A stretch of DNA of 64,000 nt from Frateuria_A sp049727805 (GCF_049727805.1 NZ_JBCNYA010000023.1:5226-69225); one strand, 5' to 3'; positions 26,166 to 35,748 are shown, numbered from the stretch's first letter. Translations and numbers: made by a program. Notes: generated from the sequence alone by a model not told the origin.

Positions 26166-27173
26166 ATGACCGGCAAGCCGCGGGTGTGGATCTCGCGCCC
26201 CACCTTCCCTGATGTCGTCGCCCGGCTTGAGCCGCATTTCGAAGTGGCGGCCGAGCCGGAGGAAACCGTGTTCTCCGGCGCCGGACTGACGGCGAAACTG
26301 GCCGGCTGCGATGCCGCCATCGTCGGCCTGAAGGAGCACGTCGGCGCCGCCGAGGTGGCCGGCGCCGCGCGGCTGCGCATCGTTGCCAACCTGGCGGTGG
26401 GCTACGACAACCTCGACCTGGCCGCACTGACGGCCGCCGGCATCCTCGCTTCCAATACCGCCGACGTGCTCAACGAGAGCGTCGCCGATTACACCTGGGC
26501 GCTGCTGCTCGGGGCCGCCAGGCGCATGGGCGAGGCCGAGCGCTGGCTCAGGGCAGGGCACTGGCACGGCACCGAATTCAGGGCCTGGCTGGGGCTGGAC
26601 ACGCGCGGCCGCACGCTGGGCATCCTTGGCATGGGGCGCATCGGCCAGGCGATCGCGCGCCGCGCGGCAGGCTTCGGCATGCAGGTGGCCTACCACAACC
26701 GCTCGCGCCTGCCGCCGGCGATCGAGGGGGCGTGCGCCGCGCGCTACGTGGACAAGCCCACGCTGCTGGCCGAGTCCGATTTCCTGGTGCTCGCCGTCCC
26801 GCTGACCGCCGAAAGCCGCCACGCCATCGGCGCGCCCGAACTGGCGCAGATGAAGCTCACCGCCGTGCTGGTCAACATCGCCCGCGGCGGCGTGGTGGAC
26901 GATGCGGCGTTGGCCGCCGCGCTGGGCGAGGGCCGCCTGGCCGCCGCCGGGCTGGACGTGTTCGAGGGCGAGCCCGGCGTCCATCCGGCCCTGCGCGCGC
27001 TCGACAACGTCATCCTCAGCCCGCACATCGCCAGCGCCACCTGGGACACTCGCCGCGCGATGACCGCGATGGCGGTAGACAACGTGCTGGCGCTGTTCGG
27101 CCATGGTCCGCATGCCGGGCGGCCACCCTCACTCCTCAATCCCGAAGTGCTGGCCTTGCGGCCGGCGCCCTGA
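26166..27173 (+). CDS. D-isomer specific 2-hydroxyacid dehydrogenase
   Basis: 335 residues. The Rossmann loop is LGILGMGRIGQAIARRAAGF; the catalytic arginine is in NIARGGVVDD, the glutamate in DVFEGEPG and the histidine in SPHIASATWD. Relatives reduce glyoxylate, hydroxypyruvate or 2-ketogluconate. The length is like GhrB/hydroxypyruvate reductases rather than PdxB (about 380). It sits 22 bases after aroC and 29 before asd, so it probably belongs to the same run of genes. Confidence 0.9.
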   Translation: MTGKPRVWISRPTFPDVVARLEPHFEVAAEPEETVFSGAGLTAKLAGCDAAIVGLKEHVGAAEVAGAARLRIVANLAVGYDNLDLAALTAAGILASNTADVLNESVADYTWALLLGAARRMGEAERWLRAGHWHGTEFRAWLGLDTRGRTLGILGMGRIGQAIARRAAGFGMQVAYHNRSRLPPAIEGACAARYVDKPTLLAESDFLVLAVPLTAESRHAIGAPELAQMKLTAVLVNIARGGVVDDAALAAALGEGRLAAAGLDVFEGEPGVHPALRALDNVILSPHIASATWDTRRAMTAMAVDNVLALFGHGPHAGRPPSLLNPEVLALRPAP

Positions 27174-27202
27174 ACCCCGAAGACACAGGCATTACGCATC
27201 CC

Positions 27203-28234
27203 ATGAGCAAGAAGAGCAGCTACAAGGTGGCCATGGTCGGCGCCACCGGCGCGGTCGGCGAGACCCTGCTGGGCATCCTGGCCGAACGCGATTTTCCCGT
27301 CGGCGAACTGGTACCGCTGGCCAGCGAGCGTTCGGCCGGCGAGAAGATCTCCTTCGGCGGCAAACAGGTGACCGTGCGCAACCTGGCCGACTACGACTTC
27401 GAGGGCGTGGACATCGCCTTCTTCTCCGCCGGCGGTTCGGTCAGCCGCGAACACGCCCCGCGCGCGGCGGCGGCCGGCGCGGTGGTGATCGACAACACCT
27501 CCGAATTCCGCTACCAGGACGACGTCCCGCTGGTGGTCGCCGAAGTCAATCCGCACGCCATCGCCGACTACACCACGCGCGGCATCATCGCCAATCCCAA
27601 CTGCTCGACCATGCAGATGCTGGTGGCGCTCGCGCCGATCCACCGGGCGGTCGGCATCGAGCGGATCAACGTGGCGACCTACCAGTCGGTTTCCGGCGCC
27701 GGCCGCAGCGGCATGGAGGAGCTCGGCCGCGAGACCGCGGCGCTGCTGAGTTTCCAGGATGTGGAACCGGGCAAGAAATTTCCCAAGCAGATCGCTTTCA
27801 ATGTGATCCCGCACATCGATGAGTTCCAGCCCAACGGCTACACCAAGGAAGAAATGAAGATGGTGTGGGAGACGCGCAAGATCCTGGAGGACGACTCCAT
27901 CGCGGTGAACCCCACTGCCGTACGCGTGCCGGTGTTCTACGGCCACGCCGAGGCGGTGCACGTGGAGACCCGCGACCGGATCGGCGCCGACGAGGCCCGC
28001 GCGCTGCTGGAACAGGCCGAGGGTGTGGTGGTCATGGACGAGCGCAAGCCGGGCGGCTATCCGACCCCGGTGGGCGATGCCGCCGGCAAGGACCCGGTGT
28101 TCGTGGGCCGCATCCGCGAGGACATCTCGCACGAGCGCGGCCTGGATATGTGGATCGTGGCGGACAACATCCGCAAGGGTGCCGCGCTGAACGCCGTGCA
28201 GATCGCCGAGCGGCTGATCGAGGACTATCTCTGA
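27203..28234 (+). CDS. asd: Aspartate-semialdehyde dehydrogenase
   Basis: 343 residues. Forms aspartate semialdehyde from aspartyl phosphate, the substrate of DapA. N-terminal KVAMVGATGAVGE is the NADP loop; the active cysteine is in IANPNCSTMQM; QIAFNVIPHID and a C-terminal VADNIRKGAALNAVQIAE are typical. The asd-fimV order is as in Pseudomonas and Xanthomonas. The stop overlaps the next gene's ATG by one base. Confidence 0.96.
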   Translation: MSKKSSYKVAMVGATGAVGETLLGILAERDFPVGELVPLASERSAGEKISFGGKQVTVRNLADYDFEGVDIAFFSAGGSVSREHAPRAAAAGAVVIDNTSEFRYQDDVPLVVAEVNPHAIADYTTRGIIANPNCSTMQMLVALAPIHRAVGIERINVATYQSVSGAGRSGMEELGRETAALLSFQDVEPGKKFPKQIAFNVIPHIDEFQPNGYTKEEMKMVWETRKILEDDSIAVNPTAVRVPVFYGHAEAVHVETRDRIGADEARALLEQAEGVVVMDERKPGGYPTPVGDAAGKDPVFVGRIREDISHERGLDMWIVADNIRKGAALNAVQIAERLIEDYL

Positions 28235-28536
28235 TGCAAAAAGCCTGGTTCCTGCTGCCGCTGCTGCTCTGCGCCACGTCGCCGGTCCTGGCCGACGGCG
28301 GCCCGGAGCAGGCCGCAGTGGCGGGAACGCAGGCGCCCGCCAAGTCCCGGCTCAGGCAGCAGCTGCAGGCCCGTGGCGCCCAGGTCACGCAACTGCAGCA
28401 GGCGGTCTCCGAGCAGGAGCTGCACAGCCGCCAGGCCAGTCAGCGCCTGACCGAACAGGACCTCGAAATCGCCCAACTGCAGCGCCAGCTCGAGGCGTTG
28501 CGGGACCGCCGGCGGGGGGGCGATCCGGGTCACTGA
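28234..28536 (+). CDS. Small exported coiled-coil protein
   Basis: 100 residues with a Sec signal peptide (FLLPLLLCATSPVLADGG). The mature part is a glutamine- and leucine-rich coiled coil (RLRQQLQARGAQVTQLQQAV and onwards) with no recognisable domain. It starts at the last base of the asd stop and lies just before fimV, whose product also has a coiled coil; a shared role is only a guess. Confidence 0.7.
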   Translation: MQKAWFLLPLLLCATSPVLADGGPEQAAVAGTQAPAKSRLRQQLQARGAQVTQLQQAVSEQELHSRQASQRLTEQDLEIAQLQRQLEALRDRRRGGDPGH

Positions 28537-28611
28537 CCCCTGTCCGGAACGAGAACATGCCGCAGCAATATGCGCTAAGCGGTCGCCGCAGCTATTGTTG
28601 ATTGGCTTTTA

Positions 28612-28617
28612 TATAAC
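28612..28617 (+). promoter_or_regulatory. Possible -10 element of the fimV promoter
   Basis: TATAAC lies in an unusually AT-rich patch (28595-28620) of the 161-base gap before fimV, 80 bases upstream of its ATG. TTGTTG at 28595 is too close to be a normal -35. Confidence 0.35.
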
Positions 28618-28697
28618 TAAAGTGACGCGCGTTCCGGTGTCGCCGCAGCCTGCGGCGATGGCATGAAGCGTCTCGGGCGTTTGGGGGAATCGAAGCG

Positions 28698-30959
28698 ATG
28701 AATCGTTCGTTGAAACTGTCGATGCTGCTGGCATTGGCCTTGGGCAGTACCCAGGCGGCCGCGCTCGAGATGGGCCAGATCCAGGTCAAGTCGGCGCTGG
28801 GCCAGCCGCTGCTCGCGGAGATCCCGCTCACACCCGACAGCCCGGCGGAGCTGCGCAACCTCACCGCCCGCCTCGCCTCTCCGGAGGATTTCGCCCGCGC
28901 CGGTCTCGCCGGATCGCGGCCCGACGTCCCGCTGCAGTTCAGTATCGTCGACGTGGGCGGTCGCAAGGTCATCCGCATCACCAGCGCGGTGGCGGTCAAC
29001 GATCCGTACCTGGACCTCCTGGTCGAGGTGGACAACGCCTCCGGCCGCAGCCTGCGCGAGTTCCCGATCCTGCTCGATCCACCAGGCACTGCGCCGTCGG
29101 CGCCCAGCGTGCGTGCGCCGCGTAGCGGTGCGCCGCGCGGGGTTCAGCCCGCGACGTCCGGTTCGACGGCCGCGGCCGGAAGCGCGGCGGCGGGCGGACA
29201 GTTCCAGGTCGAACGCGGCCAGACCCTTTCGGGCATCGCCCGCCAGGTCACCCCGGCTGGTATAGACGCCGCGCAGATGATGCTGGCGCTCAAGCAGGCC
29301 AACCCGGGCGCCTTCTACCAGGACAACATCAACGCGCTGAAGAGTGGCGCCGTGCTGCGCGTGCCGACCAGCCAGGAAGCGCAGGCGCTGAGCGTGGCCG
29401 CGGCGATGGCCGAGATCCGTCGCCAGAACAGCGACTGGCGCGCCGAGGCGGCCCGTTCGACCACCACCGTGGCCGATGCGGCGACCCGCGGCGAGGCCTC
29501 GAGCGCGCCCGGCGGCGAGACCTCCGCCGACCGGCTCGCGCTGGTGCCGGCGAAGGAAGGCGGCAAGGGTGCAGGCGTGCAGGGCGGCAGCGGCAAGGGC
29601 GACGCAGCCTTGCGCCAGGACCTGCTGCGCAGCCAGGAACAGCTCACCACCCTGCAGCAGCAGAGCGCCGACCTGAAGTCGCGCCTGAAGGACCTGCAGG
29701 ACATCAACGACAAGAACACGCGGCTGCTCGCGCTCAAGGACAACGAGATCGCCGAGCTGCAGCAGAAGCTCGCCGACGCGCGCAAGAAGGCCGGCTTGCC
29801 GGCCGTGGCGTCGACCGCCGGCCAGCCGGCCCAGGTGGCGGCTGCCAGCACGGCCGCGACCGCGGCTCCGACTCCTGCCGCAGCCGGCAGCGTCAACCCG
29901 GCGCCGGCCGCGACCAGCCCGACGGCGGCACACAGCGTTGCGGCCCCGGCGATCGCCAAGCCGGCCGTCAAGCCGGCAAGCAAGCCGGCCAAGCCGACCG
30001 TGCGCAAGCCTGCGTCGGCGCCGGCCGAGGAGCCCTGGTTCATGCAGCAGTGGGTGTGGGCTGCGGCCGGTGGCGCCATCCTGCTGCTGATCCTGCTCGC
30101 GCTGATGGGCCGTCGCCGCAAGCCGGCCGCCACGCGCTCGCCTTCCGCCGCCCCGTCACTGGCGGACCGCTTCGGCGCCCTGCCGGACACGCCTGCAGCC
30201 AGTGCGGATCCGGACCAGGACGAACTGCTCGACCAACTGGCCGAGCATCCGGACGACATCGGTCTGCACCTGGAACTGGTGAGCCTGTATTACTCGCGCC
30301 GCGACGTGGAGCACTTCGAGGCCGCGGCCGAAGCGATGCATGCGCACATCGTCGATCCGCAGCAGGACGAGTGGCAGGACGTGCTCGCCATGGGCGAGGA
30401 CCTGGTGCCGGGTCACCCGCTGTTTGCCCAGGCCGGCCATGTCGCGCCGGACGACTTCGCCTCGCATGACGACGAGGATCGACACGACCAGGACGCCTTG
30501 CGCTCGTTCGACCTCGACAGCTATGCCAGCGACGCCGAGGAGACCCCGGTGCCAGCCGACACAGGTAGCGCGCGGCCGAAGGTGAGCGAGTACCACTTCG
30601 ACTTCAACCTCACCCCGCCACCGCTGCCGCAGGCCGGCGCATCGCATTCCGAGGCGCAGTCCGACGAAGCGGACGATGACCGCACCGTCATGCGCGATGT
30701 CGAGCCCGCAGCGGCGGAACCGGCGCCTTCGAGCTGGAACTTCGAGGAGCCGGTGAACGAAACCGGCGCTCCGGTCGCCGAACCGCAGGAGCTGGGCCAG
30801 TTCAGCGACGACCCGATCGACACCAAGCTGGATCTCGCCCGCGCCTACATGGACATGGGCGATGCCGACGGCGCCCGGGCCATGCTCGAGGAAGTGATGA
30901 ACGAAGGCAGCCAGATGCAGAGGGATGCGGCACAGCGTCTGATCGACTCGCTCGGCTGA
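28698..30959 (+). CDS. fimV: FimV/HubP-family polar organiser
   Basis: 753 residues. Order: signal peptide; N-terminal FimV domain (LEMGQIQVKSALGQPLLAEI, about 25-125); LysM near residues 172-225 (FQVERGQTLSGIARQVTP); coiled coil about 300-360; Ala/Pro-rich linker; one transmembrane helix near 450 (WVWAAAGGAILLLILLAL); acidic cytoplasmic part; C-terminal FimV helix-turn-helix repeat (DTKLDLARAYMDMGDADGAR). FimV binds peptidoglycan and positions type IV pili and chemotaxis proteins at the pole. It is somewhat shorter than Pseudomonas FimV (about 920). A strong terminator follows. Confidence 0.93.
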   Translation: MNRSLKLSMLLALALGSTQAAALEMGQIQVKSALGQPLLAEIPLTPDSPAELRNLTARLASPEDFARAGLAGSRPDVPLQFSIVDVGGRKVIRITSAVAVNDPYLDLLVEVDNASGRSLREFPILLDPPGTAPSAPSVRAPRSGAPRGVQPATSGSTAAAGSAAAGGQFQVERGQTLSGIARQVTPAGIDAAQMMLALKQANPGAFYQDNINALKSGAVLRVPTSQEAQALSVAAAMAEIRRQNSDWRAEAARSTTTVADAATRGEASSAPGGETSADRLALVPAKEGGKGAGVQGGSGKGDAALRQDLLRSQEQLTTLQQQSADLKSRLKDLQDINDKNTRLLALKDNEIAELQQKLADARKKAGLPAVASTAGQPAQVAAASTAATAAPTPAAAGSVNPAPAATSPTAAHSVAAPAIAKPAVKPASKPAKPTVRKPASAPAEEPWFMQQWVWAAAGGAILLLILLALMGRRRKPAATRSPSAAPSLADRFGALPDTPAASADPDQDELLDQLAEHPDDIGLHLELVSLYYSRRDVEHFEAAAEAMHAHIVDPQQDEWQDVLAMGEDLVPGHPLFAQAGHVAPDDFASHDDEDRHDQDALRSFDLDSYASDAEETPVPADTGSARPKVSEYHFDFNLTPPPLPQAGASHSEAQSDEADDDRTVMRDVEPAAAEPAPSSWNFEEPVNETGAPVAEPQELGQFSDDPIDTKLDLARAYMDMGDADGARAMLEEVMNEGSQMQRDAAQRLIDSLG

Positions 30960-30980
30960 TCGTCCTGCACAGCTTGTACG

Positions 30981-31009
30981 ACGGGCCGGTCATGCCGGCC
31001 CGTTTTTTT
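30981..31009 (+). terminator. Intrinsic terminator of fimV
   Basis: ACGGGCCGG, loop TCATG, CCGGCCCGT, then a run of T, 21 bases past the fimV stop. Confidence 0.92.
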
Positions 31010-31025
31010 GCGCTTCGCGGCCTAC

Positions 31026-31047
31026 GTAGGGTGGGCTTTAGCCCACC
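31026..31047 (+). repeat. GTAG-headed REP-like palindrome, copy 3
   Basis: Same unit as at 4869 with one C to T change in the loop. With the inverted copy at 31111 it forms a head-to-head REP pair (BIME-like) between fimV and truA. Confidence 0.82.
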
Positions 31048-31110
31048 GCAGCCGACGTGGGCTGGGCCAGCAGGGTGGGCTCAGTCTCCCATTCATTCTG
31101 GCTGGGTTGC

Positions 31111-31132
31111 GGTGGGCTGAAGCCCACCCTAC
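31111..31132 (-). repeat. GTAG-headed REP-like palindrome, copy 4 (inverted)
   Basis: Exact reverse complement of the 4869 unit. It ends 30 bases before truA. The 63 bases between the two copies contain further GGGTGGGCT-like remnants. Confidence 0.82.
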
Positions 31133-31162
31133 GCTTTCGGGCTGTTCCGCAGGATTCCCCGC

Positions 31163-31930
31163 ATGCGCATCGCCCTGGGCGTCGAATACGACGGCACCGA
31201 TTTCCTCGGCTGGCAGCGCCTGACCCACGGCGCCACGGTGCAGGGCGCGCTGGAGCAGGCGCTTTCGCGCGTGGCCGCGCAACCGGTGGAGGTGACCTGT
31301 GCCGGGCGCACCGACGCCGGCGTGCACGGGCGCTGCCAGGTGGTGCACTTCGACACGCAGGTCGAGCGCGACATGCGCGGCTGGGTACTGGGCGCTTGTT
31401 CCAATCTGCCGACACGCGTGGCGGTGCTGTGGGCGCAGCCGGTGCCGGAAGCCTTCCACGCGCGTTTCTCCGCGCGCAGCCGGCGCTACCGCTACACCAT
31501 CCTCAACCGTCCGGTTCGTGCCGCGCTGGACGCGCGCTACGTGACCTGGGAGCGGCTGCCACTGGACGCGGGGGCCATGCACGCGGCGGGGCAGGCGCTG
31601 CTGGGCGAGCACGACTTCTCCGCCTTCCGCGCGGTGTCCTGCCAGGCCGCGCATGCGCGGCGCTGCGTGCTGGGTCTGCAGGTCCACCGCGAGGGCGAGC
31701 AAGTGATGGTGGACATCGAGGCCAATGCGTTCCTGCATCACATGGTGCGCAATATCGTCGGTTCGTTGCTGCCGGTAGGCCGCGGGCAGCAGCCGGTCGG
31801 ATGGCTGGCCGGATTGCTCGCCGGCCGCGACCGCGAGGTAGCCGGGCCGACCGCGCCGGCCTCCGGCCTGACGTTCCTGGGGCCGCGCTACGAAGCGCAC
31901 TGGGGCCTGCCCGCGGAGGTGAGCGCATGA
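31163..31930 (+). CDS. truA: tRNA pseudouridine(38-40) synthase
   Basis: 255 residues. Modifies positions 38-40 in the anticodon arm of many tRNAs. N-terminal ALGVEYDGTDFLGWQ, catalytic aspartate in CAGRTDAGVHGRCQVVHF, then NAFLHHMVRNIVGSLL. It overlaps trpF by 4 bases (ATGA), as in other Xanthomonadales and Pseudomonas. Confidence 0.96.
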   Translation: MRIALGVEYDGTDFLGWQRLTHGATVQGALEQALSRVAAQPVEVTCAGRTDAGVHGRCQVVHFDTQVERDMRGWVLGACSNLPTRVAVLWAQPVPEAFHARFSARSRRYRYTILNRPVRAALDARYVTWERLPLDAGAMHAAGQALLGEHDFSAFRAVSCQAAHARRCVLGLQVHREGEQVMVDIEANAFLHHMVRNIVGSLLPVGRGQQPVGWLAGLLAGRDREVAGPTAPASGLTFLGPRYEAHWGLPAEVSA

Positions 31931-32556
31931 CCCGCATCAAATGCTGCGGCATGACCCGCGTCGAGGACGCCGTGCTGGCTGCCGAGCTGGGCGCCGATGC
32001 GATCGGCCTGATCTTCACCACGCGCAGCCGTCGACAGGTAGGCATCGAACAAGCCCGCGCGATCGTGCGCGCGCTGCCACCGATGGTCACCGCCGTCGCA
32101 TTGTTCATGGACGAGGATGCCGCGTTCGTCGATGAAGTGATTGCCGCGGTGCAGCCGGCCCTGCTGCAGTTCCACGGCGCCGAGCGCGACGACTGGTGCG
32201 CGCAGTTCGGCCCGCCTTACCTGAAAGCCATTGCGATGGGCGAGGGCAGCGAGGCGCTGCCGCGGCTGCGGGCGTTCCCGCAGGCCGCGGGGCTGGTGCT
32301 GGATGGCCATGGCCTCGGCGAGGCGGGCGGCAGCAGCAAGGCGTTCGACTGGTCGCTGATGCCACGCGACCTGGCGCAGCCGCTGATTCTCGCGGGCGGG
32401 TTGCATGCCGGGAACGTGGGCGAGGCGATCCGCGTTGCACGACCATGGGGCGTGGACGTCTCCAGCGGCATCGAATCCGCTCCAGGGATCAAGGACCCCA
32501 CGCGACTGGCGGCCTTTCTGGCGGCGGTGCGCGCCGCGGATGCGACGCAGACCTGA
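31927..32556 (+). CDS. trpF: Phosphoribosylanthranilate isomerase
   Basis: 209 residues. Third step of tryptophan synthesis. Catalytic cysteine in RIKCCGMTRVED, aspartate in LFMDEDAAFV, and the phosphate site in LAGGLHAGNV and GVDVSSGIESAPGIKD. It is coupled to truA. The LysR gene is convergent and separates it from trpBA. Confidence 0.96.
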   Translation: MTRIKCCGMTRVEDAVLAAELGADAIGLIFTTRSRRQVGIEQARAIVRALPPMVTAVALFMDEDAAFVDEVIAAVQPALLQFHGAERDDWCAQFGPPYLKAIAMGEGSEALPRLRAFPQAAGLVLDGHGLGEAGGSSKAFDWSLMPRDLAQPLILAGGLHAGNVGEAIRVARPWGVDVSSGIESAPGIKDPTRLAAFLAAVRAADATQT

Positions 32557-32668
32557 GCGCATCGGTCTGCCGGCTGCGACTGCTTGCCGGCGCGCAGAAT
32601 CGCAAACCGGATGTTTCCTTCGGGATCAGGCGCGGGCCGGCGCGATGGCGCCGTGCGCCAACCCAGCA

Positions 32669-33553
32669 TCACTGCTTGGCCAGCTCGTTGCGAATCCACG
32701 TGGCCAGCGCCTCCACGCGGGCATCCCCCGCGCGCATCGTGGCGAGCACCCAGCGGCCGCCGGTATCGCGGAAGCCCCAGGGCGCCAGCAGGCGGCCGCT
32801 GGCCAGGTCATCGGCCACCAGCGGTTGTGGCGTGATCGCCACGCCCAGTCCTGCGGCGGCGGCCTCCAGCAGGAAGTACAGATGCGGCAGGGCCTGGGCC
32901 TGCCGCATGGATCCCGGTGGCAGGCCCATCGCCCGCGCCCAGTCCGGCCACGCCTGCGGACGCGAGGCGGTATACAGCAGCGGCTCCTCGCCCAGCGCCG
33001 CGGCAGGCAGTGTGCGCAGGCGCTCGACGTCCGGATGGCGCGGGCTGAGCACGGGACCGATGCATTCGGGCGCGAGGTCGTGCACCTGCCAGGCGGCCGG
33101 CCAAGGGGGCGTCACCAGCAACAGGGCGGCATCCACGCCCGCCAGGGCATCGGGCTCTTCCTGCGCGGCCAGGTGCAGCCTGAGATCCGGCAGCTCGTGT
33201 CGCAGGCGCTCCAGCCGCGGGATCACCCAGCGCGCCAGGACGCTGCCCGAGCAGCCCAGGACCAGGGCCGACTCCGCCTGCGCCTGGCGCAGCCGTGTCC
33301 AGCCGTCACGCAACTGCGCAAACGCGGCCTGACAGCTTTCCTGCAGTTGCCGCCCGGCGGCGGTGGGCTCGACGCCCCGTCCCTGGCGGTGGAACAGCGG
33401 ATGGCCCAGGGCTTCCTCCAGCGCGCGCACCTGCCGGCTGACCGCCCCGTGCGTCACGTGCAACTCCTGTGCGGCCAGGCTCATGCTGCCCAGCCGGGCG
33501 GCGGCCTCGAAGGCGCGCAGGGCATGCAGCGAGGGCAGTTCGCGGTCAGGCAT
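32669..33553 (-). CDS. LysR-family regulator next to trpBA
   Basis: 294 residues. The N-terminal winged helix reads LRAFEAAARLGSMSLAAQEL then HGAVSRQVRALEEALGHPLF. The effector domain follows. It is divergent from trpB with a 104-base gap. This layout is like TrpI in Pseudomonas, which activates trpBA with indoleglycerol phosphate, so a TrpI-like role is likely but not proven; the sequence also belongs to the GcvA-like subgroup. Confidence 0.85.
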   Translation of the reverse strand: MPDRELPSLHALRAFEAAARLGSMSLAAQELHVTHGAVSRQVRALEEALGHPLFHRQGRGVEPTAAGRQLQESCQAAFAQLRDGWTRLRQAQAESALVLGCSGSVLARWVIPRLERLRHELPDLRLHLAAQEEPDALAGVDAALLLVTPPWPAAWQVHDLAPECIGPVLSPRHPDVERLRTLPAAALGEEPLLYTASRPQAWPDWARAMGLPPGSMRQAQALPHLYFLLEAAAAGLGVAITPQPLVADDLASGRLLAPWGFRDTGGRWVLATMRAGDARVEALATWIRNELAKQ

Positions 33554-33566
33554 GCTGTGAGTTTAG

Positions 33567-33578
33567 CTCAAGTATGAG
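33567..33578. promoter_or_regulatory. Possible LysR-type operator in the trpB gap
   Basis: CTCA AGTA TGAG inverted repeat, 14 bases upstream of the LysR gene start and about 80 upstream of trpB. It fits the short dyads bound by LysR proteins near their own start. Confidence 0.35.
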
Positions 33579-33657
33579 TGCGAACATTTCGCTTTTCGCC
33601 GCGCATGGCCGGCGCTAAGGTGTGAGGTCTGTTACGAAACTTCCGATGGGAGCCGTC

Positions 33658-34869
33658 ATGCCCGAGATCCAGGATTTCCACCGCTGGCCCGACGAGCACG
33701 GCCGCTTCGGCGCCTACGGCGGCAGCTACGTCGCCGAGACCCTGATGGCGCCGCTGGCCGAGCTCACCGAGGCGTACCAGCGTCTGCGCCAGGATCCCGA
33801 GTTCCTGGCCGAGCTGGACCGCGACCTGAAGTACTACGTCGGCCGCCCCAGTCCGATCTATCACGCCGAACGGCTGTCCCGGCATGTTGGCGGCGCGCAG
33901 ATCCTGCTCAAGCGCGAGGACCTGAACCACACCGGCGCGCACAAGATCAACAACACCATCGGCCAGGCGCTGGTCGCGCGCCGCATGGGCAAGCAGCGCG
34001 TGATCGCCGAGACCGGCGCCGGCCAGCACGGCGTGGCCAGCGCCACGGTGGCCGCGCGCTTCGGCATGCAGTGCGTGGTCTACATGGGCGCGGTGGACAT
34101 CGAGCGGCAGAAGATCAACGTCTACCGCATGAAGCTGCTGGGCGCCGAAGTGGTGCCGGTGACCTCCGGCTCGAAGACGCTCAAGGACGCGCTCAACGAG
34201 GCCATGCGCGACTGGGTCACCAACGTGGCCGACACCTTCTACATCATCGGCACCGTCGCCGGCCCGCATCCGTATCCGCAGATGGTGCGCGACTTCAATG
34301 CCATCGTCGGCCGCGAGGCGCGTGCGCAGATGCTGGAGCGCTACGGCCGCCTGCCCGATGCGCTCACCGCCTGCGTGGGCGGCGGTTCCAACGCGATCGG
34401 CCTGTTCCATGCCTTCCTCAACGATGCGGGCGTGCGCATCGTCGGCGCCGAGGCAGCGGGGGAGGGCATCGCCACCGGCCACCATGCGGCGTCGCTCGCT
34501 GCCGGCCGTCCCGGCGTGCTGCACGGCAACCGCACCTACGTGCTGTGCGACGACAACGGGCAGATCACCGAGACGCACTCGATCTCCGCCGGCCTGGATT
34601 ATCCGGGCGTCGGCCCCGAGCACGCCTTCCTCAAGGATGCAGGCCGCGCCGAATACGTCGGCGTCACCGACGACGAGGCGCTGGAAGCCTTTCATTTGCT
34701 GGCGCGTACCGAAGGCATTCTCGCCGCGCTCGAATCCAGCCATGCGGTGGCGCAGGCGATGAAGCTCGCGCGCGAGTATCCGAAGGACGCGCTGGTGCTG
34801 TGCAACCTTTCCGGGCGCGGCGACAAGGACGTGCACACGATCGCTGCGCGCGAGGGAGTCCAGGTATGA
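33658..34869 (+). CDS. trpB: Tryptophan synthase beta chain
   Basis: 403 residues. Condenses indole and serine using PLP. The Schiff-base lysine is in LNHTGAHKINNTIGQ; AETGAGQHGVA, the phosphate loop CVGGGSNAIGLF and DDEALEAFHLL are standard. ATG 33658 has GGGAG 5 bases upstream; in-frame codons further up (33622, 33646) are less likely. It overlaps trpA by ATGA, coupling the two subunits of the complex. Confidence 0.97.
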   Translation: MPEIQDFHRWPDEHGRFGAYGGSYVAETLMAPLAELTEAYQRLRQDPEFLAELDRDLKYYVGRPSPIYHAERLSRHVGGAQILLKREDLNHTGAHKINNTIGQALVARRMGKQRVIAETGAGQHGVASATVAARFGMQCVVYMGAVDIERQKINVYRMKLLGAEVVPVTSGSKTLKDALNEAMRDWVTNVADTFYIIGTVAGPHPYPQMVRDFNAIVGREARAQMLERYGRLPDALTACVGGGSNAIGLFHAFLNDAGVRIVGAEAAGEGIATGHHAASLAAGRPGVLHGNRTYVLCDDNGQITETHSISAGLDYPGVGPEHAFLKDAGRAEYVGVTDDEALEAFHLLARTEGILAALESSHAVAQAMKLAREYPKDALVLCNLSGRGDKDVHTIAAREGVQV

Positions 34870-35666
34870 ACCGCATCGACCGCCGCTTTGCCGCGCTCAA
34901 GGCGGCCGGCCGCACCGGCCTGATCCCGTTCGTCACGGCAGGCGATCCTTCGCCGGATCACGCCGTGGCGCTGATGCACGCGCTGGTCGCGGCCGGCGCG
35001 GACGTGATCGAGCTGGGCGTGCCGTTCTCCGACCCGATGGCCGATGGTCCGGTGATCCAGCACGCCAGCGAGCGTGCCATCGCCAAAGGCGTGGGCCTGG
35101 GCGACGTGCTGCGCTGGGTTGCTGAGTTCCGCCAGCGCGACGCGGACACGCCCGTCGTGCTGATGGGCTACCTCAATCCGATCGAAATGCACGGCTACGC
35201 GCGCTTCGCGCAGGACGCGGTGCAAGCCGGCGTCGATGGCGTATTGATCGTGGACTGCCCTCTGGAGGAATCGGGGGTGCTGCAGCCGCTGCGCGCCGCG
35301 GGCCTGCGGCAGATCCTGCTGGCTGCGCCCACCACCGCACCCGCGCGTATGGCGCAGTTGTGCGAGTCGGCCGAGGGCTTCCTGTACTATGTGTCGTTCG
35401 CCGGCATCACCGGCGCGGCGCGGCTGAGCACGGCGGACATCGCCGCGCGCGTGGCCGAGGTCCGCGCCGGAGCGAAGGCGCCGGTGGCGGTCGGTTTCGG
35501 CGTACGCGATGCGGCGAGTGCGAAAGCGATCGCGGGATTCGCCGACGCCGTGGTCATCGGCAGCGCGCTGGTCGAGCGCCTGGCCGGCACCACGGAAGCG
35601 GACGGGATCGCCGAGCGGGCAGGCGAGTTTCTCGCACCGGTCCGCGCGGCCCTGGATATGCCGTAA
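34866..35666 (+). CDS. trpA: Tryptophan synthase alpha chain
   Basis: 266 residues. Cleaves indole-3-glycerol phosphate. Catalytic glutamate in IELGVPFSDPMADGPVIQ and aspartate in VLIVDCPLEESG; phosphate loop GFGVRDAASAK and VIGSALVE. Overlaps trpB by 4 bases and is followed 82 bases later by accD. Confidence 0.97.
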   Translation: MNRIDRRFAALKAAGRTGLIPFVTAGDPSPDHAVALMHALVAAGADVIELGVPFSDPMADGPVIQHASERAIAKGVGLGDVLRWVAEFRQRDADTPVVLMGYLNPIEMHGYARFAQDAVQAGVDGVLIVDCPLEESGVLQPLRAAGLRQILLAAPTTAPARMAQLCESAEGFLYYVSFAGITGAARLSTADIAARVAEVRAGAKAPVAVGFGVRDAASAKAIAGFADAVVIGSALVERLAGTTEADGIAERAGEFLAPVRAALDMP

Positions 35667-35748
35667 CCCGGCTCCGTTTCCCCTCCGGGGAAGGTCGGGG
35701 TGAAGGGCCGGGGCTCGCGGGAAGGCAAGGTTTCCAAAGAGGTCTTTC

